Program-made: the position numbers and the translations under genes
Origin: Rickettsiales bacterium
GTDB taxonomy: Bacteria > Pseudomonadota > Alphaproteobacteria > Rickettsiales > UBA998
Length of the DNA stretch: 31,455 nucleotides
Direction of reading: 5' to 3'
NCBI GenBank assembly: GCA_019749855.1
Contig: JAIEPI010000006.1
Coordinates: forward strand, 1-31,455
The notes under the pieces: model-generated
Database searches by the model: none
What the model was told of the DNA's origin: nothing
What the model saw: only the letters and a program-made list of their open reading frames with translations
In this document: positions 1 through 9,000 of the stretch, piece by piece
Numbering within the stretch: the first letter of the stretch is position 1
Layout of the letters: every line of letters begins with the position of its first letter

Positions 1-1
1 T

Positions 2-1568
2 GAGCGCAATAAATTAATCATCGAAAATGTGCCAACTGCACGGCCCGAAGTTTCCGCTGTTATGGAAACGGTCAAAGCCCCTGAAGGGGCAGAGAAAATA
101 ACTTTATTGTTAAAAGAGGTTCGCTTAGAAGGTGTCACCGCTTTTAATGCTACTGAGATGCAGTCTTTTTATAAAGAGTCTCTCGGCAAAACAGTGACTC
201 TGGATAAAGTTTGGCAGATTGCCGCCGCCATTACCGCACATTATCGCAAAGAGCAATTCTTTCTCTCGCGTGCTTATCTCCCTGCGCAGGAAATTGAGAA
301 CGGTGTGGTCACGATTAAAGTGGTGGAGGGATATATAGCGCATGTGACGATTAGTGATGAATTACAAAAGTTACGCAATGTTTCACAATTAATTGAAAAA
401 ATTACTGCATCACGACCCATCACTGCGCACCAGCTCGAGGCCTTTACATTGCGCCTGAATGACCTTCCGGATGCGCGATTCTTTTCTGTTTTGCGGCCAT
501 TGCCTGATAATCATGATGGCGGCGTTGAACTGGTGTTAAAAGATGAAAAGAAATTATTCGGCGGCAGTGTAAATTTTGATAATTCAGGCTCACGTTTTCT
601 AGGGCCTTATCAAACAAGCGCGACTCTACGTGCCAACCTTTTGGCACAACAGGAAACAACGCTCTCCGTCCTTAATTCGATTCCAACACGTGAACTTCGA
701 TATGTAGCACTCTCGCATGATGTTCAGCTCATTCCTGGATGGGCATTGGAGTTATCTGGAAACGTAGTGGAAGCGAATCCGGGATCATCGCTTGAAGAAA
801 ACGATATTAACAGCGAGTCAGTGGGATTAGGCGCCGGAATCACTTATCAACCGGTACGTCAGTATCTTGAGAACTTACGTTTGGGCGCCTATGTCGATGC
901 ACGAAATACAAATACAGATATTTTAGGTGATATTCCTTTAGTGCGTGACCGTGTTCGTGCCTTACGACTGGGCGCAGATTATGACCTCGTGGATCGCTGG
1001 AATGGTTTTAATAAAATCAACATTCTCTTCAGTCAGGGAATAGGGGTTTTGGGTGCCAATGATCGTGGGGATGATAATCTCTCACGTACCGAAGCAACCC
1101 CTGTTTTTACCACATTCCAGACGGATTACACCCGCCATCAGGCCTTGCCATACTCGTTGGCACTCGTGGGCCAGTTTTCCAAGTCAGGTGACTGCCGATA
1201 GGCTTCCAGCCTCAGAAGAGTTTGGCATTGGTGGCCCCAGTTTCGGACGCGCCTATGATCTCTCGGAAATCATGGGTGATGAAGGGGTGGCGGGCTCACT
1301 TGAGGTTCGTTATCAAGCAATCCCTGAATGGCGTGGATTGCAGACTGTTCCCTATATTTACTATGACCTCGGAAAAGTTTGGAATAATGACACAGATGGC
1401 GAAAGCTTCTCGGCGGCATCTGCTGGTTTGGGCGTACGTTTTGCCCATGAGCTTGGTATCAATGCGCAACTTGGTCTGGCCTTCCCTTTGACGCGGGAGC
1501 CTGAGCGGCCGATTTATGGCGATCATCATAGCCCGCGATTACTGATGCAGCTTGGCTACGGTTTTTGA
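2..1568 (+). pseudogene. TpsB/ShlB-family outer-membrane transporter, 5'-partial and frameshifted
   Basis: Two-partner-secretion translocator of the ShlB/FhaC/HecB family, an outer-membrane beta-barrel that exports a TpsA partner. The frame is open to the left edge, so the true start lies outside the window. A POTRA-like domain occupies about 110-360 (VRLEGVTAF, then the KVVEGYIAHV strand). The barrel domain follows, with FDNSGSRFLGP near 575-605. The first frame ends at a TAG at 1199-1201, but homologous barrel sequence continues in another frame (DRLPASEEFGIGG, GRAYDLSE) to 1568 and ends in LGYGF, with the terminal Phe typical of outer-membrane proteins. One extra A at 1181/1182 explains the break: removing it restores GQFSSQVTADRLPASEEF. 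It could be a genuine inactivating mutation or a sequencing/assembly error. No TpsA partner is visible; it may lie upstream of the window. The stop is only 4 bp from the convergent recJ stop. Confidence 0.85.
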
Positions 1569-1572
1569 GTAT

Positions 1573-3762
1573 CTAGCCGCGCTGCACCCGCGACTCCTTG
1601 GCAGGCGACGAGTAGTTTTCCAGTATTTTCTCCAATGCCGGATGCCTGCCCACTTGGCGATGCGGCGGGGCATAGGCGTCTTCAATGCGAAAGCTGGGCG
1701 CTAGGTTCGGCGTACCGCCCGTGTTGGTATCGCTCAGCCCAAAGACCCCCAGTAATGCTAGCGACTTCAATGTCTTGGAATCCGTTGGCTGCAGTAATGC
1801 GCGCAGGGCAGGCGACACATGAAACGCCTGCGCATGAATGGTTGTTCGAGCATCATCGAGCGGCGATAATTTCAACTGCAAATGCCGTCCATCGCCAATT
1901 TCTTTGACATGGCGCACCACCATATGCGGCAGCACACTTAAGGGAGGGCGATTGCCTTCACCGTAAGGACGTTGTTGCTCATCGCGTGCGCACAGGGCGT
2001 TAAGCAACTGCTCGCGCACATAGCCAGGTTTTTGTGTTTTCAGTGCGCTAAATGCGTGTGGCCGCGCCTCTGCCACATCCTGTGCTATGATTGCCTCCAG
2101 TGCGGTGTATTGGGTCACATCACCGAATTGGGCAAGCCGGTCTGTTGTCATTGTCTTGCATCCGGTGAGTTGCTGCGCCAGCTGCGTGATAGAGGAGTTA
2201 AATGGCTTCGTTCGCAGCCAGCAGCGTAGCGCTTCTTTTCGTACTTCCTCGTTATCCAAGATACTCAGATCGGCCGGAAGATGCGCTACATCCACTACCT
2301 TAGCGACCTCTGTGTGTGCGGCGGCTCTCACGCGATCCACCGCTTCACCAAGGCGAACATTCAGGCGCTCTGCAAATAAGGTAAGGGCCATTTCATGCTT
2401 TTGCGGCGGGCATTCAAGAGTAGCGCCGGCGGCAAAGGGATGACCACCCCCATGCGCCAGTCCACCGGCTGTTTTTTCACGGCGGAAGGCGTCGCCAATA
2501 TCCGCGATGAGCAAGCCTTCCTCTCCATTCGCACGGATGCTGCGCGCAGACATTTTGTAATGTTTTTGACCATCATAAGCGGCCACCACGGTTGGCACGC
2601 CAAATTCCTCCATCAAACGGCTGGCGACAATGCCAACAATGCCCGGATGCCATGCCTCGCCCATGCCGCCTACCACCAGCACACGGCGGTGGGGGTCACG
2701 CATCTGTTCCACCGCTTGTTGCCGCGCCTGATCCGTCAAGGCGGCTGTTTTGCGTTTTCGCTCCTCATTGTACGCCTTTAGCCGCAGAAAACCAGCTAGG
2801 CTTTGCTCGGAGTCATGCGGCTCACTGAGCAATCGCCAGGCATCCGGCGCATCATGCCACAGCGGATCATCGGGTTTATTCAGACGTCCCGGCGCATTCA
2901 CCACCGGCCCAAGCGCAAAGCCCAGATGTTCCTCTGTTAGTGTATCAGGCGCAATCTGCGCTGCCGCACACAGGGACGTTAATTGCGGATCGCGCCCCTC
3001 ACGGATCATACGCAGTCCGGTTTTCACAAAATAGCGATTGATCCAATCGCCGATACTCACCACATCGGCAACGGTGGCCAGCGCCACTAAGCCTAAGGAT
3101 TGTGACATATCCGGCTCGTCGATCTGCCTTCGCTTGAAATATCCACGCTCATGCAGCTCATCGATGACGCCCTGACAAAGTACAAACGTGATGCCCACGG
3201 CAGCGAGTGATTTCATCGCCGCGGAGCACGACGCATCCGTTCGGTTCGCATTGACGATCAGCGCGTGGGCAGGCAGGGGCTCGCCCGCTTGATTGGGATG
3301 ATGATCGGCGACAATCACATCCATATTCTCCGCATGGGCCTGCGCCAGAGGGCGATGCGCCAGCGTGCCGTTATCGAGTGTGAGTAGCAATGACACGTCG
3401 CGTTTTTTCATATCACGCACCGCCTGCTCATTGATGCCATAGCCCTCGGTGAAGCGGTTGGGCACATGCGCAACACGCTTTGATTTCGGCACACCGCACG
3501 CATTGAGCAGCCGCAACATCAACGCTAGTGAGCAATTGCCGTCACAGTCATAATCGCTGGAAATACCGATCGTTTCGTTGCGTTCAATCGCATCGGCTAA
3601 GCGATTCACACTGGCTTGAAAGTCTGGAAGTGTCTTTCGTTCATCGCGCAGTCGCGCACAAAATGTTGAAAAATCCGCCAAATCCTCACGCAGAGCAACA
3701 GGGCTGGTCATCAGTTTCCAGCGCCGATTATTTGCTGAGAGAGCATCGCTGCTATGCGCCAT
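1573..3762 (-). CDS. recJ: Single-stranded-DNA-specific exonuclease RecJ, long form
   Basis: DHH/DHHA1-family 5'-3' exonuclease acting on single-stranded DNA in recombination and repair. Visible motifs (numbered from ATG at 3762): DYDCD with D70, D72 and D74 (motif I), LTLDNG with D130 (motif II), ADHH with D153-H155 (motif III), VALATVADVV, NAPGRL, WHPGIVGIVASRL, and GGGH ending at H441 (DHHA1). This start is preferred because AAGG sits 7 nt upstream; a TTG two codons earlier is the alternative. At 729 aa it is longer than typical RecJ (about 570-600 aa), mostly through the region after the DHHA1 motif. Sequence between the motifs is divergent (for example DCDGNCS in place of the usual DVDG-type loop), so it could be a RecJ paralogue and not the housekeeping copy. 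It diverges from the PIN-like gene. Confidence 0.88.
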   Translation of the reverse strand: MAHSSDALSANNRRWKLMTSPVALREDLADFSTFCARLRDERKTLPDFQASVNRLADAIERNETIGISSDYDCDGNCSLALMLRLLNACGVPKSKRVAHVPNRFTEGYGINEQAVRDMKKRDVSLLLTLDNGTLAHRPLAQAHAENMDVIVADHHPNQAGEPLPAHALIVNANRTDASCSAAMKSLAAVGITFVLCQGVIDELHERGYFKRRQIDEPDMSQSLGLVALATVADVVSIGDWINRYFVKTGLRMIREGRDPQLTSLCAAAQIAPDTLTEEHLGFALGPVVNAPGRLNKPDDPLWHDAPDAWRLLSEPHDSEQSLAGFLRLKAYNEERKRKTAALTDQARQQAVEQMRDPHRRVLVVGGMGEAWHPGIVGIVASRLMEEFGVPTVVAAYDGQKHYKMSARSIRANGEEGLLIADIGDAFRREKTAGGLAHGGGHPFAAGATLECPPQKHEMALTLFAERLNVRLGEAVDRVRAAAHTEVAKVVDVAHLPADLSILDNEEVRKEALRCWLRTKPFNSSITQLAQQLTGCKTMTTDRLAQFGDVTQYTALEAIIAQDVAEARPHAFSALKTQKPGYVREQLLNALCARDEQQRPYGEGNRPPLSVLPHMVVRHVKEIGDGRHLQLKLSPLDDARTTIHAQAFHVSPALRALLQPTDSKTLKSLALLGVFGLSDTNTGGTPNLAPSFRIEDAYAPPHRQVGRHPALEKILENYSSPAKESRVQRG

Positions 3763-3895
3763 TTGCAAACCTTATAATTCTCATATGCTTCTATAGGCGA
3801 CCCTTGTGACGTTTTGATGACAAAGAGGGTGGAGGCGATTGTTCGCAGTTGCAGCAACTGCTACGCATCAAGCGAACATAAAAAAAGAGACTGCA

Positions 3896-6061
3896 ATGGT
3901 CCTGCCGTTTTTGAAGCCTTCACCCGCCACCTTTGGCAAGCAACGTATTTTAGTGCTTGAGACAACGGCTCTCATTTCCATGCTGATCCATCATCAACAT
4001 TCAACGCAGTGCCTGCGCGCCCTGCTCGCAAATGGCGCGGATGGTGCTACGCCATTTGCCACGCAACTGGTTATCACTGATCAAGTTTTTTATGAGGTGA
4101 CGGGCATCATGCCCGGCGTTCAAGCGCACATGCTGCAAGAGCTGGCAGCGGCAAAAAAACTCTCAAAACATCAGCTCGATGAAACCATTGAACGCTATGT
4201 ACGTGCGTCACCGCGGGCAGGCAATGCGAGTAGCGGCAAAAATGAACTGCGTATGGAAGTGCGCGAAATGCTGCGCTTCATCAGTGATTATCCGCAAGCA
4301 TGGATGCCTACAGTGACTGGTCAGTGCTGTGATGAAAAAACATTGGCGGAACATCACGCACTCAGTGCACATCCTGATAAAGACGCCATGCAGCATTACC
4401 GTTTATGTTATAATGATCTTCAATCGCTTATGGGTGAACTGCCTGTCAACGCGATGGGCCTGCACCTCAGCCAGCTCTATTTATGGGGTATCTTTGACCG
4501 CCCGGGTGGTGAAGCCTTCCCTAAAGACTATGTGGACTTTACGGAAAAGCAGGTCACCCACACCACGCGTGATAAACGTTTTGTCTCCATTGGCACATTT
4601 CTGAAGTTTTATCAGAAAGTTAAAGAACTGCCTGCGAACTTCACTTTAGCTGAGCCACTGAACAATGCATTAACACCTGCCTTTTTTATTCGCCATCCGG
4701 AGCTCATGCCGCCCATACCCGAATTATTACGAAAAAATGGTGCAACGCATTACAGCATTCATCAGGCATTAGGGCCGTCCAAACTGAATGTTGCGCAATG
4801 GATGCATCTCGGCTTGCTGCCTCAGGATAGTGAAGCCATTGAAAAAATGGCGACTCTTTGGGGCTTCAATGCGCAACCAATGGATGGTGATACCCATCTT
4901 CCGTTATTCACGCGCTTTCAGGCACGTGGATTCTATGAGTATGTTCCTACCTTGAAAAATCTGGCTGATGTAGCGGCCACGCTGGATGTGGTGCCGCCTG
5001 CATTGCAAAAGATTCTGGATAATGCACCCGGATTTATTGCGCAATCACGACGCATGCCATTAAAAGCCGAGTGCGCCGTGCCCGCTGGCATTATGCGTCA
5101 CATGACGGATCGCGAGGCGCGGGTTCCTTTCGTCGGCGTGCCCTATGAAAAGGCATTCGCCGAAGCGTTCATCAGTGGCGTCATCAGCTGGCCGGAATTC
5201 ATGGAGATTGCCCTGCAAAGTCAGGCACTCATTCGTAATGCTCGAAACGAAATAACCACGCGCTCATCGGATATTACCATTACAGGCGACATTAAAAACC
5301 CTGAGCACTGCATGCTGAAACTCGCCAATCACTCCTTCAACAGCCGCACAGGAGTGACGGACAATCCAGTATCGCCGCAGCAGAGTATCTCCATTCAGGC
5401 ACTTCTCATGAAATGCCGTGACGGGTTGATGGGCGATTCATCACAAAAATTCTATCGTTTGTTTGATGCTTTGCTGTTTCATGCCGCCAGTACGGACGCG
5501 TTGACATTGCGTGATGCTGCGGAGCAGGTGCTGGGCATCGATCGTCTGGCGCGATTAGAGAAAGACTTTTCAAACCGCCATTATCGTAAATGGGTCTATG
5601 TCGGAAAGGATGGCGCTCAAGGCGGGCAGCCAGCCTTTACCAGTACCTTCGCTGCCATGACCAGTGATCGTCGTCACCTTCGCAAAGATATGGGCGAGTT
5701 ATCCTGCGTTGAGGCAGCCATAGGCCTCAGTCGCACGTATCCTGAGGCCGTGATCAAGATTGCCAACCATGATAACGGTCTGGGTAAAAAAGGCACGCCT
5801 CTCAAAGTGGCACCCCATGTGAGGCGACATCAACGCGATGTGCTAAATGCTCTTGAAGGCTTGCAGCCAGCCATCGACGTGACCTCAATACCGGCCAATC
5901 TGTCCTTAATGAACACGGGACAGCTTCTGTTTGAAACTTCCAGACGGTTAGGCGACCCTCTGCACTTGTCTCATGCCGAGCATGACAAATATGGACGCCC
6001 TGATCCATTTTTTCACTGGGATACTCGTGTTTTGGCTCAAAGTCTTGGCCATTACGCTTGA
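3896..6061 (+). CDS. 721-aa protein with PIN-like ends and a large central insertion
   Basis: No family is recognised with certainty. The ends resemble a PIN nuclease of the DUF3368 type. The N-terminal ILVLETTALISML (E22) matches the usual first strand with DTSxLI, and VITDQVFYEVTG (E67) matches the next acidic position. Near the C-terminus, DMGELSCVEAAIGL (D598, E601) and ANHDNG (D626) match the GExxAIxLA and DD strands. These halves are separated by about 500 residues. Inside the insertion, about residues 285-325, a segment around SIHQALGPSKLNVAQWMHLG looks like a helix-turn-helix. The first PIN Asp is Glu here, so activity is uncertain. The ATG at 3896 is chosen because an AAGAGA stretch precedes it; a TTG at 3839 in the same frame is less likely. 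It is divergent from recJ and convergent with the giant exonuclease gene (19 bp apart). The fold call is inference. Confidence 0.6.
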   Translation: MVLPFLKPSPATFGKQRILVLETTALISMLIHHQHSTQCLRALLANGADGATPFATQLVITDQVFYEVTGIMPGVQAHMLQELAAAKKLSKHQLDETIERYVRASPRAGNASSGKNELRMEVREMLRFISDYPQAWMPTVTGQCCDEKTLAEHHALSAHPDKDAMQHYRLCYNDLQSLMGELPVNAMGLHLSQLYLWGIFDRPGGEAFPKDYVDFTEKQVTHTTRDKRFVSIGTFLKFYQKVKELPANFTLAEPLNNALTPAFFIRHPELMPPIPELLRKNGATHYSIHQALGPSKLNVAQWMHLGLLPQDSEAIEKMATLWGFNAQPMDGDTHLPLFTRFQARGFYEYVPTLKNLADVAATLDVVPPALQKILDNAPGFIAQSRRMPLKAECAVPAGIMRHMTDREARVPFVGVPYEKAFAEAFISGVISWPEFMEIALQSQALIRNARNEITTRSSDITITGDIKNPEHCMLKLANHSFNSRTGVTDNPVSPQQSISIQALLMKCRDGLMGDSSQKFYRLFDALLFHAASTDALTLRDAAEQVLGIDRLARLEKDFSNRHYRKWVYVGKDGAQGGQPAFTSTFAAMTSDRRHLRKDMGELSCVEAAIGLSRTYPEAVIKIANHDNGLGKKGTPLKVAPHVRRHQRDVLNALEGLQPAIDVTSIPANLSLMNTGQLLFETSRRLGDPLHLSHAEHDKYGRPDPFFHWDTRVLAQSLGHYA

Positions 6062-6080
6062 AACTATCACCCTTGGTTGG

Positions 6081-9000
6081 TCAGTCTCTGATCAAGCCGC
6101 GTGAGCGCGTGCGTGTGCGCGCATAGGCATCATCAATCACCTCTTTCGCACTCGCAGCAGGAATTTGCAGCGTGTCTCTCGCAAAGCGATGCAGAAAAAT
6201 CTTTGCTGTTTGCGGCGTGGCAAGCACGCCTAGATGCGCTGTTTGCAGGGCCTTGGAAGCAACAGCCAGCAATCCGTTAGCATCTGGCTGACCGATTTGC
6301 GTAAAAGGGGATATGCCGTCAGGTATCACGAGCTGTGCACGAGCGAGCGCATGAATGACCTGACGGCTGTAAGCCTCCACATTCTCAGGCGGACAGGGCT
6401 TGAGATGAATGCGACTGCCGCGCACGGATTCAACCAGTGACTCACCATTGGGAAGTTCCATATGCGCGCAGGCAGTCATGACGCGGCGACGCATTTCACG
6501 GTCGCTCATCGTCAGTGGCGCAGGATCAAGTAATGGCAACTCGGTCTGTTTACCTGATTTTTTCTCGGGTTTTCTCTGACTACCCTTTAGCCATTTTTCT
6601 GGGTTTTGCAGGATGACAGACACATCACAGGCAACGCCGCCATCCGGCTGTAGTGTAGGCTGTAACCCCAGATTGGATAAATTTTGTGTTGCCTCTTTGG
6701 CGGCGATGGCCTGTAGGCGATCCTGTGATTCGTGCAGCGCATGTATCGGATGATCAAGGGACCGGCCAATCGTGGGCTCAATCGTCGCCGCATCTTTCAA
6801 AAGATGCATCGCATCGCGTAGAAAGATAACATTATGGTAGTTGATGGTGAGCAGATCGTTCGCCTCTTTCTTCAGGTCCTCCATGCGCCGCAACAGACCA
6901 TCGCGCAGCAATTTCAGTTCAGGGTAATAAGGCGGCGGTGACTGGCTGATTTTTGAGCAATAGTGACGATCACGCTCATGCAGGCGCTGCCAGGTCACGT
7001 GATACGCCTCCGAAGCGCTTTCTTGATAAAAAATATGCGCAATATCGCTGGACGCATGGGTTCGTGCGCTCCATTTTTGCAATCGAATCGCTGCTTTTTG
7101 TACCGCGTCACTGGAGATGGTGCGAGTGCTCGCATGGCGTAGGGTGGCCTCAATGTCCTGTTCAGATTTTCCAATTGCTTGCATCATGGCGCGTGCCTTC
7201 AGCCAGTATTGTTTCTCGCTATTAGCGGGGTCATCATAATCACGCATGGTGAGCAATGTTTTGATGACATGTTCTGCTTCGTGCTGATATTTTTTGCGCA
7301 CTGCCTCAGGCAATTCGGCTTGCAGCTGTTCGATCAGTTGAGAGATAGGCATCCTGCCTGAGCGCACCAGATAGCTATCCGCCCATTCCAACGCAATGGC
7401 AGGTTTGATCGTGCTATCCACGGCCAAGGCTCGCTCGGCAATCACCAGACGGTTGGTGCATGCGTCGGGATTGGCATAAATGGCCAGCAAGGCATCGGCA
7501 TTTAAAGAATGCTGACGTTTGCTCTTCGTGCTGCGGTAGGCGTTGGCCCGTGTGATCAATAGGTGAGCAAGCTTTTTGTCATCCTCCGCCTTATCGGCGT
7601 CTGCATTCCCCAGTGCTAACAGATAGTGGAACGCTTTATCTTCAAGTGCCTTCTGCAGCCTCTTGCAGGCTTGTATGTGAATTTCACTCTCTTCCAGATG
7701 CGAGTGATTGGATTGCTCAATCCCTTTGTGATATAAAAACAATACCTTCGTTTCAAGTTTTCCTAACCTCTCTTCACGGGGTTGGTTGGCAATCGCTGCC
7801 AGTAGAAGGCGCTCGCTATCCTGAATGAGGGCGTCACCCAATAGAATGTATATGGGCGTCCGCGAGCCACCTCCGGTCAAGGTGGAATGCATCGTATTCA
7901 TGGCTTCATCGAGGCGTTCTAAGCCGTAAGCAACCTCGGCCACGACTTTTCGTACCCGTATCACCTGTTGAAATAATCTTTTTGCGTCCGCGCCCAGCAA
8001 TTGCTGATCCTGTAAGGCGGCCAACTCGTGAATCAGTGTGCTAAACTCGCCAAGCTCCTCAAGAAAACGCTTCTCAAAATTCAAGTTGCGAATGTTTAGC
8101 TGAATGTCATCAAGTTGTTCTGTCAACGCCATCAAATCGGGCGCTGATTGATCGAGTGCCTCAATGTAGGGCCCCAAATGATCGCGTCGGCGATCAGCAT
8201 CAGATGTCTTTGGTAACTTGGCTATCGCCTTTTGCAGACTGTTAGTAAATGTGGAATCGGTGAGAATACCCGCCAGCCGTGAGAGGTCGCCTGTCATTGA
8301 CTCGCGCAGGACATTCATTTGCGGCATGTGCATGGTCAAAACATTGCCGTTCATGCTCATGTGCCCCGATGCGGGACGGGCAAGACCATGGGTCGTTTGC
8401 AGCGTATGCATAATCAATGATAACGTGCTTAGCCGCTGCTGAACGGTTGGCAGCGCGGCATGTGATATCGAGAATAGGCTGGTATTGCCGTTGTTCTTGT
8501 TGGTGTATTCGATGGTTGGCTCATGTCGCTTCAAATAGCGCTCCAGCCACTGTGCCATCACCCCACTGAGTTCGATCGTCGCCAACTCATGACTCGTATT
8601 CACACGAACAGGCCGGTGCGGCCCCATGATGGACGAGGCCACGGGATCAAATTTTCGCGCGCGAAGCTGGATATTGATATGTCCGCGATCATCCACAATC
8701 AGCGCATGGTGTACCGGCTCACCTTTCTTGGGCTTGGTATTCTCAAGCGCATAAAGCTGACAGGTTTCATCCGTTTCAATGGCACTGATATCACCTTGTA
8801 GAAGTGCCTTTTGCAGCTCGCCATAAAAAGGCAAGGACTCGCTGTTACTTTCAATGCTGCGCTGCATATCCTGATGCGCACGTGCCAGGCGGTTTGACCA
8901 GTAAAAACCATCATGCAGCAATTGTTCAAAATCCACGCGCACGCGATCATTATAGGCTTTAAATGGAATGCCGGCGCGGTAGAGCGCTTCGAGTGTTTCC

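Noticed and set aside
3773..3778. TATAAT between recJ and the PIN-like gene
   Set aside because: It matches a -10 on the plus strand but has no acceptable -35 or TGn element. On the minus strand the same bases overlap the recJ ribosome-binding region.
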